From: Deroplatys truncata
Lineage: Eukaryota; Arthropoda; Insecta; Mantodea; Mantidae
Length of the DNA: 64,000 nucleotides
Assembly (NCBI GenBank): GCA_030765065.1
Contig: CM060989.1
Span: 41,469,501-41,533,500, forward strand
Direction of reading: 5' to 3'
The position numbers and the translations under genes were made by a program. Positions within the stretch are counted from its first letter, which is position 1; every line of letters begins with the position of its first letter. The notes beneath the pieces are model-generated. The model did no database searches. It had not been told where the DNA came from and was given only the letters and a program-made list of their open reading frames with translations. This document shows positions 45,276 through 56,470 of the stretch, piece by piece.

Positions 45276-45789
45276 AGCATCCCGCAGCCTAACTTAGTTT
45301 ACTAAAAATTCAAAGATGGCTGATGCAGCATGTCAGGGTGATCAACGTTCTAACTTGAATCACTAGATATATAACCAGCGAAATCAACAGACAACCTATT
45401 TACAAAAGACTCACTATTTTGGTCTTCTGCTACTATTACGAGTCACTGTCATATATCATATATACTGCTCTGTAATATTTTCTTCGGTGACAGTTTTGGA
45501 CGTCACCTTCCTTCTACGCCATAATCGCTGATTATGTACCTATAACCTGAACGCAACTTAAGTGCTAAATTTAGCTATGAACTTAACTCACTATGCGTGA
45601 GTTATTAAACGTTGTAAATTTCTGTACTGTAATAGTATTGAAGAAAAACTTATAGTTGCGTTTTAATGTGATTTCGGCGTACTTATTTAAACCAAACACA
45701 CTGTAAAATAAGAGCAGTGACGTATTGCCTGAGGTTGACGCAGGAGGATAACTCCACACTTCCGAATGTTATAAATGCTAGCGAGAAAA

Positions 45790-46498
45790 CCTGTCTCCTA
45801 AGTTTCGGGCAGCTGATTTGGAAAGGGGTTTGAGGAGAATAGGAATGGGATCAGTATGGCAAAGAGCTGAAACATATGACAAAAACATATGGAAAGGTGT
45901 CAAAAGAAGACTAAGAGACATCAAACAACAGGAAATAGAATAGGATTGTAACATTAAAATTCTCCAAGTCTAGCAAATGAAATAAAGTTGAATGGGGTAA
46001 AGAGGCATATATACTTAGGAAGAAAGGAAAAATCAGAAATGGCATGGTTTAGAGGGGGGCTGGAGGGTACAGAAAATGACTGACGATTCTGGCAGAAGAA
46101 TCTGCCCATTCTGTGATTTGGATGAGAACTGGGTACATATTTTGGCGGAATGGCTCAGTGGAAGAACCAGCGAACAATTAAACTCAAAGAAAAAATTCTT
46201 CTGTCCCTCAAGAAAGAGACTGGAATGTTGGGATCTACTGGCTGACCAGAGGGATTGGCAAAACATGGGCAATTTCTTGGCTAAAGTGCGCGAAGCTAGG
46301 TCAGATTTGTTCAGTTAGTCAAAGGTAACTTATCTCTATTTTCCTTTTTCTTGTTCTTTTTTGTTTTGTTTCTTTTTCTGTTGTTTATTTTGTCACCCTA
46401 CTTGTATCTTAAATATATTACACTATGACCAATGCACTAAATACTTGTGTAATAACTTCAATAATTTGAAACCAATAAATATACCTTATCTATCTAGG
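45790..46498 (+). pseudogene. LINE polyprotein C-terminus and 3' end
   Basis: Successive frames give RIGMGSVWQRAETYDKNIWK, then RICPFCDLDENWVHILAE, a C-terminal zinc-knuckle motif with its last Cys position changed to Trp. The final frame stops at 46316. The 3' untranslated part ends CCAATAAATATACCTTATC. It differs in motif order from the Jockey-type fragments elsewhere in the window, so it is a separate LINE family. Confidence 0.65.
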
Positions 46499-46948
46499 TT
46501 TCTTGGTTTTCTTCTATAGAGGTCATCTTCCACCAAAAATAAAGCCCCACACAAACAGACAAGGCTTACACCAAAAATTAAAAGGAATTCAAATTTCTAG
46601 TTAACTGCTCAGGTAAGACCTAATAATATACAGGATGCCCCGAAACTACTCGTTCAAATTAATACAGGTGGTAAAGAGCATCAAAACAAATATATTTCGA
46701 TAAGAAATATATGATCTCTGACAGCAATTTCTGATGCTAGGGACGACTTACACAGAAGGTAGTAGGATCTGCTCAAATGCACGACCATTGGCCTTTATGT
46801 ATGCAGTACATCATCGGACCATTGATCGTCGTGTCTGTTCGAAGACTCCTGGCATGTCCGCAATGGTACCAGCAGCGACGGCAATTCTAGCGACGAGGTC
46901 GTATTCTGTTTCCGCATCGGTTTCATACACCAGCTACTTCATATGCCC

Positions 46949-47340
46949 TCAGAGGTAGAAATTCCAGACACATGACATGGGTGGCCAGGCAACAGGACCA
47001 CCTCGGCCGATCCACCGATTCCCGAAGGTGGCTCTCAGATGATTCCTCACAGCAATGCTGAAATGGGCAGCCGCCCCAGCGTGCTGGAAGTACATCCTTT
47101 GTCTCACATTCAGAGGTACATCCTCCAGCAGTTCTAGCAACACGTGTTCCACGAAGATGCGATAGCTCCGTTCGTTGAGGCGGAATGGAAGAATGTATGA
47201 TGCAATCAACCTATTACCGAGATGCCGTGTTTCCGAATAGACCTCAAGAGACAACCGTTCGTGCACAGACAGGTTTGAAGGTCAGTACAGTTACCCAGTC
47301 AGCGACACCGATACAACAGCTTACGTCAGCACCACTCGCA
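46949..47340 (-). pseudogene. Mariner-like transposase fragment, catalytic Asp lost
   Basis: The reverse strand reads NRLIASYILPFRLNERSYRI, LLELLEDVPLNVRQRMYFQH, then AGAAAHFSIAVRNHLRATFG and NRWIGRGGPVAWPPMSC. In the family the FQH motif is followed by D (FQHDGAPAHF); here it is A, so the second catalytic Asp is gone. The SPDLTPLD motif after WPP has also decayed. Lies inside the TA-flanked element. Confidence 0.8.
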
Positions 47341-47418
47341 AACAGTTCCCTAACATTACAAGTTGACTTCTAAGACCATATGCCCCTTATCGAAATATAT
47401 TTGTTTCGATGTTCTCTA

Positions 47419-48146
47419 TGCATCGGGAAATCGTTGGTCCTCTTGGTTGATGCCCTCTGCTCAGCGGCTGGTGAGTTCTTCATTCCTAATAAATTACCTA
47501 ACTAACTAATTTCAATGGTCTAAGGGTTTTCGTAAGTGAGGCAAATTAAAATACCCTGCATTTCCCTTAAAATGTGATTTATAACCAATAAAATACTTAT
47601 GGGCGGCTAGCTTTTCCCATCTGTAACAATCCACTCTAATAATAAATTAGAAGCCTAATCTAGCTGTACACGCTTTCCCACCCATATGTACACACGTGCA
47701 TCCGTCGTCCACCGAGTTTCACCGATTGTCGAAGAGGTTCTACAAGAGTGGAAACTGGAGTTCTCTTCCCCCTTTATACCCAAACCTAGTGATGCTCACC
47801 TTCGCGTCTTAGAATGTAACGACATTTCTAATTGATCCTTAGACCGCGATACCTTATCATGTATGACGCGTCCGGAAGTAGATTCAATATATATCTCTCT
47901 CCTTTGTATTTCTTGTTATTGCTACAAGTCCCTTGCTCATTAGCTTGGTGAAAGGTGGGCTCTACCTAGAATTACTTTTACCTGGAATTAGCTAGCTCGC
48001 CCGTCCCTCACTTATCTAAGTTACAATCTCCTTTCTACATTTCTTGGCTACCAAATATTCTAACATCTTTCTTGCTGAAGTATATTATGTACAATTCTTG
48101 TTTGATATTGATTTATATATATATATATATGATGTATCCCCTTTAA
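47419..48146 (-). mobile_element. Solo LTR, family G3, inside a transposon end
   Basis: Flanked by TCTA (47415-47418 and 48147-48150). The reverse strand starts TTAAAGGGGATACATC (second base changed from G) and ends TTTCCCGATGCA. The TATA box is at 47773-47778 on the reverse strand. It aligns along its length with 16121-16931. Removing it and one TCTA restores the terminal repeat of the host element. Confidence 0.85.
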
Positions 48147-48192
48147 TCTACCACTTGTATTAATTTGAACCAGTAGTTTCGGAGCATTTGTA

Positions 48193-49044
48193 TAATTACC
48201 TAATAGCCTAACCTAACAATAATTAAATATTCATATAATTAGTCTAACTATATAATTAGTAATAGGTATAATTAATATAATATATAATTATTATGATTAT
48301 TAATATTATTATAATCTTTGCGATCATTGCTGACTAAATGGTCGGCGTGCAAAGTTGAATACCTGCGAATATATAAACGGGCGCCAATGTAACAGGTACA
48401 ATATAACTAACCTTCCCAATACATGAAACAGGTGCGTATTTGCGGAGGAGTTGCCGGTTATGAATAAAACCTAACAACCCGAACATTACCAGATTCTAGT
48501 GACTTATTTTATAATAGTGAAAAATGCCATAGCTGCAATTTAGTAACCCCTATATATAGTATTAGTGAACGTAAAACTATCATTTACAGCTAATTTAAAC
48601 ACTTTTTTCAATCCAATTGTAAAATTGTTGGGCAAGCTTATAAATCTTCTATCTGTATTCCATTGTTACTAACACATAAACAACATATTTTAATGTAAGA
48701 AAATAAAGGAAAGAACGAAGCCGGTATTTGCCCTTTATTGTGTTAAAACTTTACTATCAATACATTTTACAAAGAGTTTTTCAAGTGTAGTCGCTTTCTC
48801 ACATAGCTTTGTTTACGACACAAGAGGAAAGCACCGCTCAGTTGTACACCGTATTTTCTGACATGAGAACAAGTGATTTCTACGGGAGAGCATTCTCCGT
48901 CACGGTGATTTAATTTCTTGTATTGACTATTCGTTCGCAGTAACTTGCTGCCGTGACGCTCCGAGGCGTAAGTGCTTCCCGCTGGGAGATTTAACGGCGG
49001 ATATCGTCCTCAAATTCAACTCGTACATCAGCTTTTTTTTCAGT
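48193..49044. other. Unassigned AT-rich region
   Basis: Very AT-rich to about 48320. GGGCGCCAATGTAACAGG at about 48380-48397 resembles the junction before an LTR beginning TGTAACA in insect LTR elements, but no second LTR is visible, so I leave it open. Confidence 0.3.
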
Positions 49045-49114
49045 GGCTTACCGGGAATCGAACCTAAGTCACCGTCATGCCTCGTGGAGCTTACCCAGCA
49101 ACTACTTTGTAAGC
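49045..49114 (-). other. tRNA-like sequence, pseudogene or SINE head
   Basis: 70 nt on the reverse strand, with outer strands GCTTAC and GTAAGC able to pair and a perfect box B GGTTCGATTCC. A box A-like TAGTTGCTGGGTAAGC is present. The T stem does not pair well and nothing typical of a functional tRNA was confirmed. An A-run follows (49032-49040 on the plus strand as T), which fits a SINE or retropseudogene. Confidence 0.5.
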
Positions 49115-49224
49115 GGTGTCTCAAAGGAACACAAACAGAAAATATTTACGACTGAGATTATCAAAAATGTAACCTTGCTTCACAGTAAGCAAAACAGATG
49201 ACATAATCTGAAATAAAAATATTT

Positions 49225-49298
49225 GATGTTTCATTCACACGACTATCTACTCACTCTTCTCCAAACTACTTTTACAAAACGTATTCTCCCACCTACGA
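49225..49298 (+). repeat. RX 5'-end fragment
   Basis: TTTCATTCACACGACTATC to TTTTACAAAACGTATTCTCC is the start of an A1 copy. It breaks off where the next RX begins in opposite orientation. Confidence 0.65.
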
Positions 49299-49302
49299 GG
49301 TG

Positions 49303-50240
49303 TTTTTTACTTTCTCTACTACGTATAGTAAGTAGGGGAAGTATTGTATTCCACCCAAAAATTCGATACCGAGATTTCACCGGAAATATATGTTTTGAGT
49401 CCCCCTGAATCCAAAAAAAGCATTTTTGGAAACATGTCCGTGTATGTATCTGTGAACAGCATTAACTCAGAAACGAACAGTCGGATAAACACCAAACTTG
49501 GTATTTAGGTTCCGTATCTTCCAGAGATGCGACACTCAGGTTTTCAATAAAATCCCCCCACCCCAGATTACCCTTTACATGGAAAATTTTTCGAAAATTT
49601 TAATTTTCTCAAAAATGACTAACGATTTTGTTTAAAATATCATATGTTTAACATATTTTCATGACAAATAAAATGTATATCTTGAATTTTCTGGGAATGT
49701 CTCCAAAAGTATTCTTCATTGTGTACGACTTTTGCATAACTGGTAAACCATAAGAGATAGACAAAATTTTACTACACAAGAAATGTAGATAGCGTTAAAA
49801 TACACAATTTATGTCATATACAATTTTTTTGTTTAGTGAACCACTTTAGAGATACTGCTTGTTATTCCCTTAAATTTTTCAATATTTATTTTCTCAAATA
49901 GGAATGCATTATTCATTTTTTTGTCTTGGATGTGCAAAGAGAATGGTTCTGCACCTAGCAATCAGCTATTAAGAGATATGCTATGCTTAAAGGCTACTGT
50001 ATTTCTATATTGCCTTTGCAAATACAAAACAAGGGGAACATAGTACGCCTTAAGCGATAGTCAAATATTTTTAGAACTGGTCGCTATGAGTAAAATGTAA
50101 TTCTCTTTGCATGTCAAAAGATCGTTTCTGCAAATGTTTATCTCGATTAATATGAAATAGATGGAGAATAAGAGTTTGTAAAAATAGTTTGTACAAGAGT
50201 AGAGAAAGTCATGCGAGTTTAACACATCAGAGTTTTAAAG
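49303..50240 (-). repeat. RX repeat, A1, full length
   Basis: Complete on the reverse strand, from CTCTGATGTGTTAAACTCG to TACGTAGTAGAGAAAGTAAAA. It has extra sequence around 49960-50100 relative to other A1 copies, seemingly a partial duplication of the GCGATAGTCAAA region. Confidence 0.85.
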
Positions 50241-50484
50241 AAGTATCAATGTTTTTTTCTTAATAGAACATTATTATCCCAATACTTTATTATCGTCAGA
50301 GACCGGACGTTCAGGCAATAAAAATCACTAAAAAGGCATTATAAATACCTAAAATTGGCAACAAAGTAAAACCTTACATTATGCCCATTTATTTACTATA
50401 TTGCACTATTCAGAATATAGCACGATCAACATATTTATATTAACATCCTGCTGTAATATATTTTAAACTAACTTTAAATGCTAA

Positions 50485-53249
50485 TTACTTGACAGAAAAA
50501 TGAAAACGCTTCTTGAAGGTCTTTGCATTACAATGCCTTATTGGTTGCACATGACAATCTAATGCTGTTTTAAATTTTCTGGAGACATGTTGAGTCTTCT
50601 GTGAGATATAATTTTTCATGTGAGAAAATGACCTCTCAACATCTACAGAGGTAATTGGAGGAAATCTACAACATTGAACTATTGTAGGGTACATTTTTAC
50701 CGCAACAGAATTGTCACTTTGTAGAATTTTTGAAATGTTTGTCAAGATCAGAATTTTTCGAAAACACCATTTTAGGATAACTAATGAACCCCATTTCCCT
50801 GGCAAACTCTCCAATCTTTGCACTGCATCATCCATAATTTCCATCCACTTCGCCAAAGGTGTCCTTTTTCTTGAAGCTGGCAGTTCACTTGTGGTAGGAA
50901 ACCAAACTCGGCCGCAATGAAAATAAATCATTTCTCACTTCCGAAGATTCGAGAAGTTTCTTTGCTGCTGGAATTGAAGATCTTCATTCTCCAGACCGGC
51001 AACCACGTTATCCTCGGGAAATATTGTGGCGTATTATTAATTTGGGGGGCTTCATTTCCATTACCAGACATATTGTTGTTTTCCTTTCATGTTGACTGGG
51101 ATGACGTCACTCCTGACTGGGAGTTTTTGCTAGCCACGAGTGGTGGGAATAGCGTCTGTCTTACTTAGGATTCCGAGAGAAGCGGATCGCGCTTGCAAGC
51201 CGGCTTTTGGATCGGTGGACATCTCCCGCTCACCTTTTATATTTAATAATGTAGGAACACCAAACAGTTGGGAAATAAATCTAGGAATGTGTAAGTAGGT
51301 TTGTGTATTGGATTTTGTATAGTCAAAAACCCACACCTTCCTCTTAATCTCCACACCACGTTTCGGTCCTCCTCGGCCAAGTGAGTATACGTCCCCTTAA
51401 TTTGCGTTCTGGGTACTAGAAATTAATTAATTTTTTCATGTGAACCTTCAGGCCTCTCCCAGATTGTAACAATATGAAGCGTAGTAAACTGCTGCTGAAA
51501 CCCACGTCCAATCGTTATAATACGTTCAGGGGGCAGAGGTATCCTGGTTTAATGTCCTTAAATGTCTGAATCCTTGCGGGACATTCACAACTATCTTCTT
51601 AATACTGGAAATTGATTTGTCGACATCCGGAAACAAGCTTCGTATATCTACCGACATCCTGTGAAAGCCATGTGCTACGCAGCTCATGGGAAGCATGCTT
51701 GAAAATAGCACTTTTAAAGTTGCCCCAACCTTTTTCATGCATGCTGCAGCGTCCGAGATGAAAAGTAATGTATTGTGGCCTTGGATTTCTTCAGGCCACA
51801 GAAACTGTAAGGAATTGGTAAATAACTGTGCGATAGCTGAATGTTTAACCTTTTCCAGACACACTGTTGTAAGCTGAAGAAGATTGCTTCTTTACGTTGT
51901 TTGCACCACGTATGGACGTCAATTTGAAGTAGGTAGTTGCTGCTAAGTATTGAAAGTCAGTTTGTAGATTCTGTATTATATTTTAACTGTTGGGGAGCCG
52001 AACTTGAAATTCGTTGCAATCGCACGTATAGTACCTGGTAGCCTTCGTCCAAAAATTTAAAAAATATATTAACATTGTAATTTGACTGTTTCTTTAAATA
52101 TTTAATAATTATATTTGCCTCGACTGCGTCAGTATTTGTTAGAGACATGGAAGTCTTGGCAGGCTTACAAAGATTATAATTTTTAATTCACTCCTTTTTA
52201 TTAATCCTTGACACAGATTAAATAGCACTTCACTGAAATAGAGAGCTGTGAGATTCTTTTATTTAATACTTGCACTTTTTAACACGTTAACTATTTTCGT
52301 TTCACACGAATACATATTAAATCTCTCGAGGAGACATCTCACGTCTGGTTATGAGCACTGTCTACAAGCAACTGAACTGTTTTCCACCGCCTAAATTTGT
52401 AAATTTCTGTATTTCAAGTCTCTGATTGGCTAATCCTAGTCCAATAGAACACTTTCATTTAACTAAACCTTTTTCTGGTTGTTGATTGGCTATTTTATAA
52501 ACTGTCACTAAAATTACATTATTGTTACTCCAATAATCAGAAGTAGTATTATTAAACTCTCAAACACATTATTGCATCAAGGTTACCTCATTGTTAGCAA
52601 CGTTTAACTTATTATTCTCACAGTTCCTACATTATTAAATTAGTAATACATTCACATAGCATTATTGAACATGTTTACAAAAATATAAGTATATTCAATG
52701 ACTGTTACATTCATTTTACAAATTATTTCATACACATATTGCTTCAAGGCGGGCTGTTATTGAATTTACATATTATATAATTTGACTGAAACCATTAAGT
52801 GTTAAAAATACTGCCTCAAAGCAGGATTGCTTTTGTTGATTCAACTTCTGAAGGATCTAATGGTCCAACAATGACGTTGGCAATAAAAAGTCCCGTAGAA
52901 TCAGTTGACTCGTCGATTGAAATCCAGATATTTTTATTTTTTAGTTCGTCTTTAATGATTTTCATTACATCGAACATTCACTTAAGTAACATTTTCATAA
53001 GCTTGACTCACTGGGCACAGATTCGTCCGTATACTTCTCCAATACTGTCTTAATATAGGATTTTGTAGTTTCCACAAAGGGAGTTCGGTATCAATAAAAG
53101 ATTTACATAAGTCGAATGCAAATTGAGATTTTCGGCTCGATGTTGCTATTTCCGTTGGAAGCCAAGATATTTTATTCCTAGTATAAAGTGACCAGACGTC
53201 CCGTATTAGCTGGGACAGTCGCTTTTTTGAGTCTCTGCCTCGTCTGTTT
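50485..53249 (-). pseudogene. hAT-like transposase relic, split by a solo LTR
   Basis: Minus-strand segments in order: LCKSFIDTELPLWKLQNPIL (about 53150-53075), ISGFQS/IWIS-type SIDESTD region in a shifted frame (52930-52830), then after the LTR CLEKVKHSAIAQLFTNSLQF and FISDAAACMKKVGATLKVLF (51864 down), and HGFHRMSVDIRSLFPDVDK. The C-terminal piece 50931-50485 has FPPITSVDVERSFSHMKNYI, the hAT dimerisation motif. The order fits one hAT-superfamily transposase of the insect type with a divergent core. The interval 50940-51500 between pieces is unrecognised. Multiple frameshifts; not functional. Confidence 0.75.
51875..52818 (-). mobile_element. Solo LTR, family G2, inside the hAT relic
   Basis: Flanked by AAGC (51871-51874 and 52819-52822). 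The reverse strand starts TGAGGCAGTATTTTTAACAC and ends AGCAATCTTCTTCA. It contains AGCCAATCA twice and CCATACGTGGTGCA near its end, a string also found in the G1 LTR. The hAT coding frame is interrupted exactly here. Length 944 bp. Confidence 0.85.
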
Positions 53250-54109
53250 TTAACCCTTAAGTGGTAACATCGTCTCTGTGATGTTGCTTATGCTGATTAT
53301 GTAGCAACCTTGAACGCCGAGCTATGTGTCCCATGAACGTTTGTGTTTGATGTGAAAACGTGGCTTTGTAATTTATGCTATCCATTGTTACAAACTTATC
53401 AGGAAGGCTTCGAAGAGCGATGTTACTGTTAACATGAGTATATTTTGCGTACCTCTGATCTCTTATTTTACAAAAAAAAATCGTTTTCTATTATATTACA
53501 AGTAACAAGTTCACTCTCTTAGTAAAAAATCACCGTTAAGTAGTGCATCCATGTTTGAATGAAAATGTCGAAAGAGAAACCGAATGAATGTGTCACGCCG
53601 ATGTCAGAGAAGTGGGGAAAATAATAACAGACACTTTCTCACAACAGGATGCAGAAAGAAATTCGGACCAGAGATCAGACGGACTTGAAAAAAGATGTGC
53701 CACTATTGCCCATATGAAAACATAGAGGAAAAATAATTACAAGTACGTCAAGTGTGCGACACCAAATTGCTTGGAGTATTCTAAGAAGTTGTGCAAAGAT
53801 TGTGTAATGAAATTTTAACTTTTTTCCTGGTAAGAATGCCAAGTTATGAACAGACACTACTGAACGCAATGTTATATTATTATGTGAAATGAAGTATATA
53901 TCAATGCAAAAGTGAGGTATACCAAAATGAATTTCACACAAGCTTCATATTTTTCTAATAAGTGTTTTTTTTACTTAATTGTAATTTGTTTAAACACTGT
54001 TTTATTGTATTAAAGACATGAAACATATAATATATATATAAGTAAATTCAATACTGTAGTGAAAATGTGTAGATAAAATAAAAAATGACAAGATCTGAGA
54101 GACCAATGT

Positions 54110-54683
54110 TGAGGCAGTATTTTTAACACTTAAATGATTTCAGTCAAATTATATAATATATAAATTCAATAGAGCCCGCCTTAAAGCAATATGTGTAGTA
54201 ACAATATATAACAAGTGTATATTAGTCATTTTGTGTGTTTATATTATTATATACATGTGTAATAAGGATATGTGAATGTATTACGTAATTTAATGATGTA
54301 GGAACTATGAGAAAAAAATAGGTTAAAAGTTTCCAACAATGAGGTAGCCTTGAAGCAATAATGAATTAGAATGTTTAAATAATACTGGTAATTTTTGGAG
54401 CAGCAATAATGTAATTTTTGTGAAAGTTTATAAAATAGCCAATCAACAACCAGAAAAAGCTTTAGTTGAATAAAGGTATTCTATTGGACTAGGATTAGCC
54501 AATCAGAAACTAAAATGGAGCAACATTTACAAATAAATTCAGTTGCAAGTTGCTTATAGGCAGGGTTCCTAACCGGACGCTAGATGCGTCCTCGAGAAAT
54601 TTAATACGTATTTTGTGTGAGACAAAAATAGTTTACGTGTTAAAAAGTGCAAGTAATTAATAAAAAAAATCTCACAGCTCTCA

Positions 54684-54745
<62 letters not shown>

Positions 54746-54865
54746 CAGTGAAGTGTTATTTAAAACGTATCAAGCATTAATAAAAGGAGTGAAGTAAAAT
54801 TATAATCTGTGTAAGCCTACATTCTTCAGTCGCACCACTTCCTGCTAAGACATTCATGTCTCTAA

Positions 54866-54901
<36 letters not shown>

Positions 54902-55098
54902 AATACTGACGCAGCCGAGGCAAACATATATATATATATAATATTTAAAGAAACAGTCAAACTTACAAAGTTAATATTTTTAAACATTTTTTGGGCAAAG
55001 GCCACCGAAAACTTTTTACCATACGTGCAGTTGCAACTACTTCAAGTTCAGCTCTCGAACAGTCGAAATACAACTCCTCCTAAAATTAAACTTCTTCA
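54110..55098 (+). mobile_element. Solo LTR, family G2, inside piggyBac
   Basis: Begins TGAGGCAGTATTTTTAACAC and ends AAACTTCTTCA between ATGT repeats (54106-54109 and 55099-55102). Two AGCCAATCA motifs lie near 54437 and 54497. It is lengthened by CT and TA microsatellites. Length 989 bp. Confidence 0.85.
54683..54744. repeat. (CT)n(TA)n compound microsatellite in the LTR
   Basis: About 20 CT units followed by about 11 TA units at a place where the other G2 copies read CTCTCTATATCAG. Further TA runs lie at 54867-54890 and 54927-54940. Slippage after insertion. Confidence 0.9.
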
Positions 55099-55143
55099 AT
55101 GTTACCTAAAGTAACAAAATCCATGTTACCACTTATGGGTTAA

Positions 55144-55545
55144 GGTAGAAGCAGGTCGACAAAGTTTCCCTTTTTATGACAATGATTTATCGGCATTTGT
55201 TGAAACATTCAGATACTAACAAATATGAAAGCAAAGCGCAGTTTATATTAAGGGTCTACAGTATGTATATCCCTGAAACATTGTGGAGACTTCTCTTGTA
55301 AAAGTACAGTTACGGACGACAACTGAACTGTGCCAGTCTGGGCTATCAACAAACAAATCGTAATCACTCGTATTTGATGTGAATGCCGCCAACAATAACG
55401 AAAGCTGTAAACGCATATGCTTGACTCAAAAGAAATGCATTACAGCTGACTTTGGAGTAGACAGTACTGTGTTCTGCATTTGTGAAATAATGAAATACAG
55501 CGAACTTTTAAACTGCGAGTGCTAAAACACTTGAAATTAGTGCTA
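55144..55545. other. No recognised feature
   Basis: Spacer between the piggyBac end and an hAT-like N-terminal piece; no similarity seen. Confidence 0.35.
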
Positions 55546-55900
55546 TGCCACCGCCGAAAAGGTAGTGTGTTTTTAATAATGACGTACAAAAGGAATATCC
55601 ATACATTATAAAAACAATTTCAGATGTTCGATGCAATAGATATGCATCTACTTTCAGTAAAAGCCATGGGGGATGGGATATATCACAACATATAAACAGT
55701 GAAAAACATAGAAGAATGGTGCGTGCAAGTGCTTCATCTAGCACCGAATCGACTAATTTTTTTAAAAGTGAAAGTTTTGGTGATAAAGATACAAATTAGC
55801 AGTTGTTGAAAGAGCGTTCACTTCCATACTGTCCACCACAAGCAATCTTTCAGATCAATGAACTGTACTTCTGAACTTATTCAATGTATGAGGAATGACT
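55546..55900 (+). pseudogene. hAT-like transposase, N-terminal zinc-finger relic
   Basis: Reads CVFNNDVQKEYPYIIKTISD, then SKSHGGWDISQHINSEKHRR and SSSTESTNFFKSESFGDKDT. The DISQHINSEKH motif is the His pair of a BED-type finger common at the N-terminus of insect hAT-like proteins. A stop follows DKDTN and the frame shifts after it (FRSMNCTSELIQC in the next frame). It is the family of the relic at 50485, but on the opposite strand, so it is a second copy or an inverted piece. Confidence 0.7.
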
Positions 55901-56141
55901 CCTGCACTAATATATATTATTTTTTATTCAGAAAGAAAACTTTCAGCTTTCCCAAAAGTAGGGGCTGCCAAACAAACAAATCCTAATATTTTTACAAATT
56001 ATTATATAAAAACAAGAATAGCACATGAAGATAGAACATGATTATTACTGAAATAAATTCCAATTATGCGGAAAATTCAATTTTAGAGGGGAAATTACTA
56101 AAAGTGTGGCTCTTCTGATAGATTCTGCTTTTAGTCATAGG
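55901..56141. other. Decayed sequence, possibly hAT-related
   Basis: Follows the hAT-like N-terminus; the frame is broken and no conserved motif could be read. Confidence 0.3.
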
Positions 56142-56470
56142 CTACAGAAAGAAATTGATTTGAATACAGATGATTTCGGAGAATTTTGACTGAACCTTTA
56201 AGAGCAAACACTGCAATGTTGTACATGAAATTTGCCTTGAGACTGAAATTTTTACAAAACTCAGCAAAGTGCCTAGGTATGGTTCCTCTTGCCCCAACCA
56301 TCGTCCAATAACTTCAATGGATGATAAATTGTACTTCTCAAGGTAGTAGGGGTTGGTAGGCTCGTAGATTCGACATCTTTCAGTGTGTACTTCAGCTGGT
56401 TGTTCAATGGTATATTTGGCTGGAGTGAATTCAGAGTTACTATTACCTTCGTATTTATGACGAAACAATT
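56142..56470 (-). pseudogene. LINE polyprotein fragment (ARGTIP motif)
   Basis: The reverse strand reads YEPTNPYYLEKYNLSSIEVI in one frame and GARGTIPRHFAEFCKNFSLK, then FALKGSVKILRNHLYS, in the next. I recall the pattern GARGTIP...LKGS..I..NHLY from the C-terminal part of some insect non-LTR reverse-transcriptase proteins. One frameshift near 56290. Assignment from memory. Confidence 0.5.

Larger units (their letters stand above)
46631..48190 (-). mobile_element. Mariner-like element with a solo LTR inside
   Basis: Flanked by TA (46629-46630 and 48191-48192), with matching long ends: CAGGATGCCCCGAAACTACT on the left and CAAATGCTCCGAAACTACT on the reverse strand at the right. The similarity extends about 70 bp inward (ACAAATATATTTCGATAA). 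A G3 LTR splits the right terminal repeat. Without the LTR and its TCTA duplication the element is about 828 bp, too short for a complete transposase, so it is an internally deleted copy. Confidence 0.85.
53254..55139 (+). mobile_element. piggyBac-like element, non-autonomous, with a solo LTR inside
   Basis: Flanked by TTAA on both sides (53250-53253 and 55140-55143), the target site diagnostic of piggyBac. Inverted ends are CCCTTAAGTGGTAACAT and, on the other strand, CCCATAAGTGGTAACAT. A Cys-rich segment at 53680-53815 reads MCHYCPYENIEEK and, one frame over, KYVKCATPNCLEYSKKLCKD, resembling the C-terminal zinc-binding domain of piggyBac transposases. Without the LTR it is only about 893 bp, so the catalytic core is deleted. 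Confidence 0.85.
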
